Of a stretch of 64,000 nt of DNA, positions 23,662-31,847 are shown in pieces (the stretch's first letter is position 1; the number at the start of each line of letters is the position of its first letter). The translations under genes and the position numbers were made by a program. This DNA comes from an uncultured Clostridia bacterium (GTDB lineage: Bacteria; Bacillota; Clostridia; Peptostreptococcales; Anaerovoracaceae): the NCBI GenBank assembly GCA_934281605.1, contig CAKQXD010000008.1, forward strand, positions 1 through 64,000, given 5' to 3'. Below the pieces are notes generated by a model. The model saw only the letters and a list, made by a program, of their open reading frames with translations. It was not told the DNA's origin and did no database searches.

Positions 23662-23763
23662 CGCTCCGAACCGTAGTACCCCGAACTGGAATTGTCCCGA
23701 CCCGAAGCTGCCCGGACCTGGAGCACCCCGCCCCACAGCACCTGAGAATAAGCCTGAACTACC

Positions 23764-24303
23764 CTAAACCCGCGGCAGCCTCCTTAAAATCAGCCAGGAG
23801 ATGATGCCAATGGCGGCGCCGCTGGCGACGCCGGAGAAGATGAGCACCGGGAAGTAGGCGAACATTTTGAGATTAGAGACCAGGAACGAAGCTACCAGGA
23901 TCTGCCCCAGGTTGTGGGCGACGCCGCCTGCGATGGAGACTCCGGTGACGGAAAACCAGCCGGTCTTCTGCAGCAGGAACATGACCAGGAAGCTGAGAAG
24001 AGCACCTGCCATGGAATAAGCAGCGCCAAAGAGCCCGGTAAACAGCAGACCGGCGATCAAAACCCGAACGATGTTGACCGTCAGTGCGTAGCGCGGGCCC
24101 AGATAATACAGGGTGACGATGATCACCAGGTTGGCGATCCCCAGTTTGATGCCGGGAATGGCAGGCGTGAAGGGGATCAGGAATTCAATGTACGAAAAAA
24201 TCAGCGCCAAAGAGACCATGAGTGCGGTCAATGCTGTGCGCCGCGCGTGGCTGTCGTGTGAAGTTGTCGGCGTTTGCTGCCGTTTCATGCAGTCGTTTTT
24301 CAT
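23764..24303 (-). CDS. Gx transporter family membrane protein (ECF S-component-like)
   Basis: A 179-residue membrane protein with five or six helices, of the family once labelled heptaprenyl diphosphate synthase component I and now called Gx transporter. The segment FLIPFTPAIPGIKLGIANLVIIVTL is characteristic of the family, as is the helix pattern shared with S-components of energy-coupling-factor transporters. The start ATG at 24303 follows ATAAGGAAC. It is 13 bases downstream of the NusG-II gene on the same strand. In many anaerobes Gx, NusG-II and ApbE genes are adjacent, which suggests a role in supplying a flavin or electron-transfer cofactor; the substrate is not established from sequence. 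It could pair with the ECF core encoded at 31848. Confidence 0.8.
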   Translation of the reverse strand: MKNDCMKRQQTPTTSHDSHARRTALTALMVSLALIFSYIEFLIPFTPAIPGIKLGIANLVIIVTLYYLGPRYALTVNIVRVLIAGLLFTGLFGAAYSMAGALLSFLVMFLLQKTGWFSVTGVSIAGGVAHNLGQILVASFLVSNLKMFAYFPVLIFSGVASGAAIGIISWLILRRLPRV

Positions 24304-24316
24304 ATTTGTTCCTTAT

Positions 24317-24679
24317 CTACCTTGCCACCGAGTCATACTCCGATGTGCCGCCTTTGATTTCCAGCATGACTTTGTTGGGCAGGCACACGATGCTCTCCCC
24401 CGTTTGGGAGATGGCGTGCTGTTCAACGCAGTCCTGTCCGCGGCAATCGGAAAAACTCATTGAAACCTTACCGTTCTTTATGGTAATCTTATTTATATGT
24501 GAATCCTGTTTTACTTCGATCGTGCGATTCTCGGCGAGGGAGTAGGTCCCGAAGACTTTCCCGGCTCTGGTGATGACCAGTTCGCTGCCCGCCGTCTGCC
24601 CGAAGGAGAAAAACCAGGACATGGCCAGCCCGATGACGATCAGGGCCAGAGCCAGTATCACATCCGCTTTTTTTATCAT
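24317..24679 (-). CDS. NusG domain II-containing membrane-anchored protein
   Basis: A 120-residue protein: one N-terminal helix (about 6-25), then a beta-rich NusG-II domain outside the cell with the paired cysteines of CRGQDC and the LPNKVMLEI ending typical of this family. The start ATG 24679 has GGAGGT six bases upstream; the longer frame from 24712 would have no site and would overlap apbE. The gene runs divergently from apbE with only 27 bases between start codons, and towards the Gx gene. The family co-occurs with ApbE and Rnf-type complexes; its biochemical role is not defined. Confidence 0.8.
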   Translation of the reverse strand: MIKKADVILALALIVIGLAMSWFFSFGQTAGSELVITRAGKVFGTYSLAENRTIEVKQDSHINKITIKNGKVSMSFSDCRGQDCVEQHAISQTGESIVCLPNKVMLEIKGGTSEYDSVAR

Positions 24680-24684
24680 AACAA

Positions 24685-24698
24685 TACCTCCGGAGGTA
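24685..24698. promoter_or_regulatory. Palindromic ribosome binding site shared by two divergent genes
   Basis: TACCTCCGGAGGTA is a perfect 14-bp palindrome. Read rightward, GGAGGT (24692-24697) lies nine bases before apbE ATG 24707. Read leftward, the other half gives GGAGGT six bases before ATG 24679 of the NusG-II gene. The whole intergenic gap is 27 bases, so no promoter fits in it for either gene. Confidence 0.85.
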
Positions 24699-24706
24699 CC
24701 AGGAAT

Positions 24707-25753
24707 ATGCATATAACATCAAGAACCGGCACATGGATCAAACTTCTGCCGGCCATACTGATAACAGTACTCATCATTATAACACAAACCGGGTGCGGCG
24801 AAAAAGACCCTGTTTCCAAATCTGACTTCTGTCTGGACACCACCTGCGATATCAAGCTCTACGATATGGGGTCCGGTGAGGCCAGCAAGATCCTGGACGG
24901 CGCATTCGAAGAGATCGACAAGTACGAAAATCTCATGAGCAAGACCATCGAAGGCAGTGACGTCTACAAGATCAATCACGCCCAGGGGCAGCCGGTGGAA
25001 GTCTCGAAAGACACCCTTAAGGTTATCAAAATGGGAATCGAAATGGGCGATCTCTCCGGCGGCATGTTCGATATTACCATCGGTAAAGTGTCCTCTCTCT
25101 GGAATTTCAACGGAGACGATCCGAAGGTGCCGGAGCAGTCGGATCTCAACGACGCACTCACGACGGTAGGCTATAAAAACATCGTTATCGACGGCAGTTC
25201 CGTCAGTCTGAAAAATCCTCGGGCGGAGCTGGATCTGGGCGGCGTGGCCAAGGGCTATATCGCCGACAGAGTCTGCGACTATCTGGAGAAGCAAGGCGTA
25301 GAAAAAGCCGTCATCAACCTGGGCGGCAACGTGGCCGTGCTGGGAGAAAAGGACAAGGATACCCCGTGGAACATCGCCATCGAGCGCCCTTACAGCGACC
25401 GGACGGAGATGATGGGTTACGTTTCGGTCAAGGATGCGACGGTAGTAACGTCCGGCATTTACGAGCGAAAATTCGAACAGGACGGCGTCCTCTACCATCA
25501 CGTGCTGGATCCTCATACCGGTTATCCGGTGGACTCGGATCTGGAAGCGGTGACCATCCGCGCGGCGCGGGGCAATTCCGGTTTCTGCGACGGCCTATCC
25601 ACCGTTTGTCTGATGCTGGGCCGGGATAAAGCGCAGGCCCTGATCGAGACGTTACAGAAGGAGCATCCGGAAATGAAGCTGGAAGCCGCCTTTATCGATA
25701 AAAACGACACCATGACCCAGACCGACGGCATGGACGTCAAGAAGGATGAATAA
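24707..25753 (+). CDS. apbE: FAD:protein FMN transferase, lipoprotein type
   Basis: ApbE transfers FMN from FAD to a threonine of target proteins such as RnfD and RnfG. The 348-residue protein has a lipoprotein signal with the acceptor Cys30 in ITQTGCG, so it works outside the cytoplasmic membrane where the RnfG domain lies. Family motifs are LDLGGVAKGYIADRV (about 173-187), NLGGNVAVLG and HHVLDPHTGYPVDSDL. Start ATG 24707 has a good GGAGGT site, part of a palindrome shared with the divergent gene. The glycosyltransferase start follows its stop by one base. Its likely clients are the Rnf subunits encoded 11-15 kb upstream. Confidence 0.93.
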   Translation: MHITSRTGTWIKLLPAILITVLIIITQTGCGEKDPVSKSDFCLDTTCDIKLYDMGSGEASKILDGAFEEIDKYENLMSKTIEGSDVYKINHAQGQPVEVSKDTLKVIKMGIEMGDLSGGMFDITIGKVSSLWNFNGDDPKVPEQSDLNDALTTVGYKNIVIDGSSVSLKNPRAELDLGGVAKGYIADRVCDYLEKQGVEKAVINLGGNVAVLGEKDKDTPWNIAIERPYSDRTEMMGYVSVKDATVVTSGIYERKFEQDGVLYHHVLDPHTGYPVDSDLEAVTIRAARGNSGFCDGLSTVCLMLGRDKAQALIETLQKEHPEMKLEAAFIDKNDTMTQTDGMDVKKDE

Positions 25754-25754
25754 G

Positions 25755-26768
25755 ATGACAAAACACATCGATGTGATCGTGCCCTGCTACAACGAGGAGA
25801 GCAGCCTGGATCGTTTCTGGAAAGGATCCGGCGCGGCGTTTTCGCAGATCAAAGGGTACGCATTCCGCTATATTTTCATAGACGACGGGAGCACCGACGG
25901 GACGCTGGACAAGATCCGCCAGCTGGCGTCTTTGCAGGATGCTGCAAAGACCGATGCTCCGGGAGCACCGGTCTCTCCGGAGGAATTTGCACCGCAGGTC
26001 TCCTACATTTCCTTCAGCCGGAACTTCGGCAAGGAGGCCGCCATGTACGCCGGTTTGCAGGCGTCACGCGGGGACTTTGCAGTGATCATAGACGCTGACC
26101 TGCAGCATCCCCCGGAATTAGTAGAAAAGATGATCCGCATCGTAGAGGAAACCGGATGCGACAGCTGCGCCGCGCGGCGTGTGAGCCGCAAGGGCGAGCC
26201 GAAGATCCGCAGCGCTTTTGCACGGGCATTTTACAAATTGATGAACCGGTACAGCGACATCGAGATCGTGGACGGAGCGGTGGATTTCCGGCTTATGAGC
26301 AGGCAGATGGTCAAAGCCATCGTGCAGATGCCGGAGCGGCAGCGGTTTTCCAAGGGGATCTTTTCCTGGGTCGGCTTTGATACGGAATGGATCGAATTTG
26401 AAAACGTGCAGCGGATCGCAGGCGAGAGCAAGTGGACCCTGTGGGGACTGGTGAAATACGCCCTGGATGGGTTCATCGACTTTGCAGAAGCTCCCCTGAA
26501 ACTGGTGGGGGTGCTGGGTGGACTGACCACCGTATGCTCCGCCATATACTTCCTCATCGAATTTTTTAAGACGGTGATCATCGGCCGGGATACGCCGGGA
26601 TATGCGTCCACCATATGCCTGATTCTGTTTTTTGGCGGACTGATCATCGCCATCTTAAGCCTGATGGGCGAGTACATCGGCAGGATGTATCTGGAAACGA
26701 AAGGAAGACCGATTTATATAGAAAAGGAAAGCAATATAGATGAAGAGACGAAGAGAGAGACCGATTAA
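25755..26768 (+). CDS. Family 2 glycosyltransferase, polyprenyl-phosphate type (CsbB/GtrB-like)
   Basis: A 337-residue enzyme that probably loads a sugar on undecaprenyl phosphate. The GT2 domain (about 1-225) shows VPCYNEE, IDDGSTDGT, the DxD-type IIDADLQHPPE and a QRFSKG-type end. Two membrane helices follow (about 230-255 and 270-295). ATG 25755 lies nine bases after GAAGG; an in-frame ATG at 25746 overlaps the apbE end. It overlaps the YfhO-like gene by 29 bases. In B. subtilis CsbB and YfhO together glycosylate lipoteichoic acid, which fits this pairing. A GtcA-like flippase gene is not seen next to it. Confidence 0.88.
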   Translation: MTKHIDVIVPCYNEESSLDRFWKGSGAAFSQIKGYAFRYIFIDDGSTDGTLDKIRQLASLQDAAKTDAPGAPVSPEEFAPQVSYISFSRNFGKEAAMYAGLQASRGDFAVIIDADLQHPPELVEKMIRIVEETGCDSCAARRVSRKGEPKIRSAFARAFYKLMNRYSDIEIVDGAVDFRLMSRQMVKAIVQMPERQRFSKGIFSWVGFDTEWIEFENVQRIAGESKWTLWGLVKYALDGFIDFAEAPLKLVGVLGGLTTVCSAIYFLIEFFKTVIIGRDTPGYASTICLILFFGGLIIAILSLMGEYIGRMYLETKGRPIYIEKESNIDEETKRETD

Positions 26769-29418
26769 GATCGGAGCCTCCTGCAAAGAAATCGTACAAC
26801 GAATTAAACTGATTTTGGCGGCGTTCTGCCTGCCGGTGCTTTTGATGCTGCTGGCATTCCTGGTGATGGGTATCTATCCGGCGGGAGAAAACCAGATCGC
26901 CGTCATCGACATGTACCACCAGTACGTTCCATTCCTGGGCGAACTGCAGAACAAGCTGCAGAGCGGCGGCAGTCTGTTTTATATGTGGAACGGCGCTGGC
27001 GGCAGCAACTTCTGGAACCTGCTGGCCTACTATGGAGCCAGTCCGCTGAACCTGATCCTGGTGCTGTTTCCGAAGAAGTTCCTCATGGAAGGGGTCACGC
27101 TGATCCTGCTGCTCAAGATCGGACTTTGCGGGAGCACCATGGCGGTATATTTGCGGACGGTTTTCTGGGACAGCCAGGGCCGGCGTGCCGATGTGTCTCT
27201 GGTGGGCTTTGCGACCCTGTATGCGCTGTGTTCCTACGTGATGGCGTATTACTGGTGCATCATGTGGATGGATGCGGTTGCACTGCTGCCTCTTTGCATC
27301 CTGGGTCTCCACAGGATCCTGGAAGGGGACAGCGGGGTATTTTATACCGTGTGCCTGGCGCTGACGGTGTTCATCAATTATTACATGGCCATCATGGTCT
27401 GCATTTTTATCCTGTGCTACTATCCGGTGCTGTATTTTATCAAGGTGCAGGGGGAGAGCGCGGGGCATTTTTTCAAGACGACGGGACGGGCTGTGGGTTA
27501 TTCCCTGCTGGGAGTCGCTATGGCGGCGGTCATGCTGCTGCCGACCTGGCTCAGCATGCAGTCCACGTATTATATTTCGGCGGATATGCCGCAGGAGACG
27601 GAGTTTTACAACGATCTTCTGGATATCCTCAACCAGCTGCTGCCTAACGCACAGCTGACTTACCGGGAGGGACTGCCGAATCTCTACTGCGGGATGTTCG
27701 TGGTGATCCTGCTGGTGTTTTACTGGATCAGCAAGACGATTTCTTTGCGGGAAAAACTGCTCAACGGAGCGTTTCTCGTTTTCCTGATCCTGAGCCTGAA
27801 TATCAACAAGCTGGACTTTATCTGGCACGGATTCCATTTCCCTAATCAGCTGCCGTATCGTTATACCTTTGTGATCTGCTTCCTGCTTATCGGGATGGCG
27901 TATAAAGTCTTTCTGCGGGTGGATGAGATCCGGATCCGGCATCTGTGGATCGTTCTGGCGGCGGGCGGCGGCTATTACGTGCTGGCGCAGAAGATCCTGA
28001 CGGAGCATATCAAAGACATGGATCTGTTCGTTTACAGCGGACTGGCATGGCTGGCGCTGTACGGCGGGGTGCTGATCCTTTACAAAAAAGGACTGCTTCA
28101 GAAGAATCTGCTGATCGTGCTGACGGTGATCCTTCTGACCTGCGAAATGGTGTCCAACACCTGCACGTCTCTGGACAAGGTGGGAACGACGCTTCGCAGC
28201 AATTACTACGAGAATGAAGCGGATGTGACCAAGCTGATCGAAGCCACGGAAGGCACGGGCGGCGATTTCGGGCGGACGGAGATGAACGATAATTATATCC
28301 TCAACTGTCCGGCTATGTATCATTATAAAGGGATCTCCCAGTTTTCCTCTTCTGTTAATGCCAATGCGACGGCTCTGATGGAGCAGATCGGCGTGGAAGG
28401 GGAGCCGAGCAAGAACCGGTTCAATTACAATCAGACGGATCCGGTGACTAATGCAATGCTCAATATCCGGTACCTCATCGGCAAGAATCTGCCCATCGAA
28501 GACAGCGATTTTACCCTCATCGGAAGATCGGGAAACAGCAGATTGTATGAGAGCAAGTATCCATTGTCTATCGGCTATATGACGGCGGGAACGATCCGGA
28601 CGTGGAACTATGAACAGGATAACCCGTTTCGGGTGCTGGACGATTACGTGAGAGCGGTGACGGAAAACAAGTACACCCGTATTTTCAGCGAGGTGGAGGC
28701 GTCAGATGTGGCTTCCTCCAATGTGGAGCTGACCAGCACGGGAACCGGCACGTGGGACTGCAAGCTGAACAATGAAGATAAAAAAAGCAAGACGGTCCTG
28801 AACTACGAGGCAAAAACGACGGGTAAACAGTATCTTTTCATCGAAGCGGACGAGGCGGATACCATTCTGGTCAGCCGGGAAGGCAAGGACGGCAAGACGG
28901 AGATCCGCAACGACTGCGGCTCCATCGTCAATATCGGCGAGATGGAGCAGGGCGATGTGTTTACCGTTACGATAGAATACAAAGCAGGAAAGATGGGCTC
29001 CGTGGTAAGCCACGTCTGCACCATGGATGACGCCATCTGGCAGGATGCGTATAAAACGCTTTCTGCTGATTTGCTGGACGTGACCGATTACGGGGATTCC
29101 TATTTGAAGGGTAAGATCCACGTGGATCAGGACGGCGTGTTTGTGACGTCGATCCCGTATGAAGCGGGTTGGACGTTAAAGGTAGACGGGCGCACTCGCG
29201 AAATCAACGAACTGGTAGGCGGAGCATGGATATCCACCAGCCTGTCAGCCGGGGAGCACGAGATCGAGCTGAGCTTCCGGCCGCCGGGACTGATCGCAGG
29301 ACTGCTGATCACGCTGGCCTGCATCGGACTGCTGATCGCTGCAGAATGGTGGCGGAGAAGACGCTTAACCTCTCCACCGCTCGATGAGAGTCCGGAAGAG
29401 CTGTGGGATCTCCACTAG
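26740..29418 (+). CDS. YfhO-family membrane glycosyltransferase
   Basis: An 892-residue polytopic protein of the YfhO (GT-C-like) family. There are about 12 helices between residues 25 and 470, with the acidic IDMYHQYVPFLGEL and GNFWNLLAYY-like external loops early in the protein, then a large extracytoplasmic beta domain (about 480-850) and a final helix (about 853-873). Such enzymes transfer the lipid-linked sugar made by the preceding GT2 onto an envelope polymer. The start lies inside the GT2 gene. The 3' end overlaps the opposite-strand MocR gene by 54 bases, and its terminator lies inside that gene. Confidence 0.82.
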   Translation: MKRRRERPIKIGASCKEIVQRIKLILAAFCLPVLLMLLAFLVMGIYPAGENQIAVIDMYHQYVPFLGELQNKLQSGGSLFYMWNGAGGSNFWNLLAYYGASPLNLILVLFPKKFLMEGVTLILLLKIGLCGSTMAVYLRTVFWDSQGRRADVSLVGFATLYALCSYVMAYYWCIMWMDAVALLPLCILGLHRILEGDSGVFYTVCLALTVFINYYMAIMVCIFILCYYPVLYFIKVQGESAGHFFKTTGRAVGYSLLGVAMAAVMLLPTWLSMQSTYYISADMPQETEFYNDLLDILNQLLPNAQLTYREGLPNLYCGMFVVILLVFYWISKTISLREKLLNGAFLVFLILSLNINKLDFIWHGFHFPNQLPYRYTFVICFLLIGMAYKVFLRVDEIRIRHLWIVLAAGGGYYVLAQKILTEHIKDMDLFVYSGLAWLALYGGVLILYKKGLLQKNLLIVLTVILLTCEMVSNTCTSLDKVGTTLRSNYYENEADVTKLIEATEGTGGDFGRTEMNDNYILNCPAMYHYKGISQFSSSVNANATALMEQIGVEGEPSKNRFNYNQTDPVTNAMLNIRYLIGKNLPIEDSDFTLIGRSGNSRLYESKYPLSIGYMTAGTIRTWNYEQDNPFRVLDDYVRAVTENKYTRIFSEVEASDVASSNVELTSTGTGTWDCKLNNEDKKSKTVLNYEAKTTGKQYLFIEADEADTILVSREGKDGKTEIRNDCGSIVNIGEMEQGDVFTVTIEYKAGKMGSVVSHVCTMDDAIWQDAYKTLSADLLDVTDYGDSYLKGKIHVDQDGVFVTSIPYEAGWTLKVDGRTREINELVGGAWISTSLSAGEHEIELSFRPPGLIAGLLITLACIGLLIAAEWWRRRRLTSPPLDESPEELWDLH

Positions 29419-30750
29419 GGGGATCTGATTATAATAAAGAGCTAAAAGTCCCTCCTTCGGATGAGGGACTGCAGGGATGCCGAGCTGCTCGGCATCCTTT
29501 TTTAATTCCTCCGTCGTTTTGCTGCTCTTGACGTTGAGGATGACGCTGATCCCGGATGATGTATTCTTTACCGTTACGAAATCGGACGCAGCCTCTGCAA
29601 AGGTGTCGGTCACGGCAGACAGCTTCTGTGAATAGAGTTTTCTAAGCTTTTTGATGTGGGTCTGGTAGTGCCCGCTCTCCATGAACATGGCCAGGGTCAG
29701 CTGCTCCAACTTGGAACAGGTCTGGGAATAGTCCTGGGCCATGGACGAAAACAGGCGGGCCATCTTCTCCGGGAGCACCATGTAGCTGATCTTCACCGCG
29801 GCGAACAGGGTGCTGGAGAAGGATCCCAGGTAGATGACCCGGCTGCTGTTTTCCAGGCTCTTGAGGGCCGGGATCGGCTTGCTGAAATACCGCAGTTCGC
29901 TGTCGTAGTCGTCCTCGATGATGTAGCTGTCGTTGCTGGCAGCCCAGCCCATCAGTTCATAGCGTCTGCCGATAGGCATGACGGCTCCGGTAGGCACGTG
30001 GTTGGACGGGCTGACGTAGACGGCGGTGCGTATATTGGTCGGAAGTTTTTCGATCATCAGGCCGTCGTCGGCCACTTCTACGGGAGTCAGTGCAAAGCCG
30101 CGGTCGCGGAAGATGCTGCGGACCGGCAGGTATCCCGGGTCTTCTAAAGCTACGTGCTCAATGGAAAGTTTTCGAAGCAGGGTCGCCAGATGGTTGGTGA
30201 TCTGCTGGGTGCCGGCGCCGATGATGATCTGCTCCGGATCGCAGGAAACGCCGCGGGACATGTAGAGATACCGGGAGATCTCCGCCCGCAGCTCCGGCTC
30301 GCCCTGGGGATCACTCTCGAAAAATAAAGACGTGGAAAACTCCGTCAGGATCTTGTTCATGCACTTTTTCCACTTGTTGAAATCGAAGCAGTCGGGGTCG
30401 CAGTGAAACGCCGGCGTGCTGGATCCGAACGTGATCTCCGCGTCGCTCTGAGGCGCCAGCAGTTCGCTGGCCGAGGGAGCCAGGGTCTGGCTCAGGTGGG
30501 AGAAAACGTCCCGCACGTAGTAGCCTGACTGGGCTTTGCTGTAGACGTAGCCTTCCACCAGCAGCTGGTTGTAGCTCTGCTCCACGGTGGTGACGCTTAG
30601 TCCCGTGGATCTGGAAAGGCTCCGAAGCGAAGGCAGCTTCTCGTTTTCCCGGATCTCACCCTTTAAAATGGCGTCCCTGATATAGTCGTAGAGCTGCAGA
30701 TAATATGGTTTTTGACGGCTGTCGTCCAGCACAGGCATGATGGCTTTCAT
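29365..30750 (-). CDS. MocR/PdxR-type GntR regulator lacking the PLP lysine
   Basis: A 461-residue protein: a GntR winged helix at the N-terminus (about 12-80; LPSLRSLSRSTGLSVTTVEQSYNQL) joined to a fold type I aminotransferase domain. Normally the motif S-K-T-L provides the lysine that binds pyridoxal phosphate. Here the motif reads LGSFSSTLFAAVKISYMVLP and Ser313 (codon at 29814-29812) stands in its place, while other cofactor-site features such as PSNHVPTG and EDDYDSELRY remain. It probably still binds DNA and perhaps PLP non-covalently, or senses another ligand. It is divergent from aroD, a possible target, and convergent with the YfhO gene. Confidence 0.88.
   Translation of the reverse strand: MKAIMPVLDDSRQKPYYLQLYDYIRDAILKGEIRENEKLPSLRSLSRSTGLSVTTVEQSYNQLLVEGYVYSKAQSGYYVRDVFSHLSQTLAPSASELLAPQSDAEITFGSSTPAFHCDPDCFDFNKWKKCMNKILTEFSTSLFFESDPQGEPELRAEISRYLYMSRGVSCDPEQIIIGAGTQQITNHLATLLRKLSIEHVALEDPGYLPVRSIFRDRGFALTPVEVADDGLMIEKLPTNIRTAVYVSPSNHVPTGAVMPIGRRYELMGWAASNDSYIIEDDYDSELRYFSKPIPALKSLENSSRVIYLGSFSSTLFAAVKISYMVLPEKMARLFSSMAQDYSQTCSKLEQLTLAMFMESGHYQTHIKKLRKLYSQKLSAVTDTFAEAASDFVTVKNTSSGISVILNVKSSKTTEELKKDAEQLGIPAVPHPKEGLLALYYNQIPLVEIPQLFRTLIERWRG
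29447..29503 (+). terminator. Terminator of the YfhO operon inside the opposite-strand mocR gene
   Basis: AGTCCCTC (29447-29454) pairs with GAGGGACT (29463-29470), directly followed by GGATGCCGAG (29475-29484) pairing with CTCGGCATCC (29488-29497) and six T. The second hairpin is a textbook terminator for rightward transcripts, yet these bases also encode the C-terminal part of the MocR-type protein on the other strand. Confidence 0.85.
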
Positions 30751-30883
30751 GGCTTCCTCCTGATTGTACTGATAAAAATAAATATTTTTGTCTATTCAAT
30801 TAGATACAATTATCCTGTAGTATAGTATAAAATAAACAGCGGAGTTTGAAAAGAGGTTGTATTCGTAAAGGCATCTCTCCCCC

Positions 30884-30912
30884 TTTTCAAAGCAAATGAA
30901 AGATGGTAAAAT
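30884..30912 (+). promoter_or_regulatory. Putative promoter of aroD
   Basis: TTTTCA (30884-30889), a 17-base spacer and TAAAAT (30907-30912) preceded by TGG (extended -10). The divergent gap to mocR (30751-30883) is very AT-rich and holds TATAGT/TATAAA boxes and the inverted words GTCTATT and AATTAGATAC, a plausible place for MocR binding. Confidence 0.5.
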
Positions 30913-30948
30913 AAATACCGTATGTAGAAGAAGGGAAAGGATGAGTTT

Positions 30949-31776
30949 ATGGAAACTCTGAACATAAAAAATATCGTTTTACAGGCAGGACGGCCGAAGG
31001 TGGCGGTTCCACTGGTGAGTCAGCTGCCGCAGGAGATCATCGCCGAGTGCGAGCATGCTGCCATGCTGCCGTGCGATCTCATCGAGTGGCGTGCGGACAG
31101 TTATCTGTCTGGGCTCACTGATCTGGAGGAAGTGCTTCAGACGAAGGAATTTTACCTGGACTTTCTGAAGATTTTAGACGATCTGGAATACATCGCAGGG
31201 GACAAGCCGCTGATCTTTACGCTGAGAAGCGTGGAACAGGGCGGTATGCTGCAGCTTTCGCAGGCGAAGAAGGCGGAGATTTATCAGCTGGTGGCTCAGT
31301 CAGGGCTGGCAGGGCTCATCGACGTGGAGCTTCCGGTGGCAGCGCAGTCGGCGGAGGATATTTGCGAGGAAGGCGGTCTTTCGCTGCGGGAGCAGATCGA
31401 TGAGATCCACGCTTTTGGAGGTAAAGTCATTTGTTCCTATCACGAATTTGACCGGATGCTGAGTCCGGAGGAGATCCTGGAGAAGATCCAGATCATGCAG
31501 GCTGCAGGGGCGGATGTGTTCAAGATCGCAGCCATGGCGGTGACCAAGGAAGATGCGGAAAACCTGCTGAAGACCACGGCGTTCCTCCATCAGAACGGCA
31601 TCGGACCGCTGGTGATGATGGCCATGGGCGAATGGGGCAAGACTACGCGGGTCGCTGCGGGACGGTACGGCTCCTGCATCACCTTTGCCGCGGGGCAGGA
31701 AGCTTCGGCGCCGGGGCAGGTGGACGCGTTCACCATGCTCAAATGGCTGAACGATTATTACGGTGAAGAAGCATAA
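30949..31776 (+). CDS. aroD: Type I 3-dehydroquinate dehydratase
   Basis: It converts 3-dehydroquinate to 3-dehydroshikimate in the shikimate pathway. The 275-residue protein carries the class I residues: EWRAD (Glu46, Arg48), Arg93 in FTLRS, His165 in CSYHEF and the Schiff-base Lys192 in FKIAAMA. The C-terminal GSCITFAAGQEASAPGQ is typical as well. ATG 30949 follows GGAAAGGATG. No other shikimate gene is near; a MocR-type regulator is divergent from it. An ECF transporter operon follows after a 71-base gap with a hairpin. Confidence 0.95.
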   Translation: METLNIKNIVLQAGRPKVAVPLVSQLPQEIIAECEHAAMLPCDLIEWRADSYLSGLTDLEEVLQTKEFYLDFLKILDDLEYIAGDKPLIFTLRSVEQGGMLQLSQAKKAEIYQLVAQSGLAGLIDVELPVAAQSAEDICEEGGLSLREQIDEIHAFGGKVICSYHEFDRMLSPEEILEKIQIMQAAGADVFKIAAMAVTKEDAENLLKTTAFLHQNGIGPLVMMAMGEWGKTTRVAAGRYGSCITFAAGQEASAPGQVDAFTMLKWLNDYYGEEA

Positions 31777-31795
31777 AATAATAAAGAGTTTAGAG

Positions 31796-31827
31796 CGCCG
31801 GGCGACGGGAATCTCTGTCGTCCGGCG
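31796..31827 (+). promoter_or_regulatory. Hairpin between aroD and ecfA1
   Basis: CGCCGGGCGAC (31796-31806) pairs with GTCGTCCGGCG (31817-31827), 11 bp with one G-U. No T-run follows, so it is more likely an mRNA-processing or stability structure than a terminator. The genes may be co-transcribed. Confidence 0.55.
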
Positions 31828-31847
31828 AGTCAGTACGGAGAAAGAAA

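Noticed and set aside
26644..28323. 559-codon open frame on the minus strand
   Set aside because: Antisense to the YfhO-like gene; the Gln/His/Arg-rich composition is that expected from GC-biased codons read backwards, and no start signal is present.
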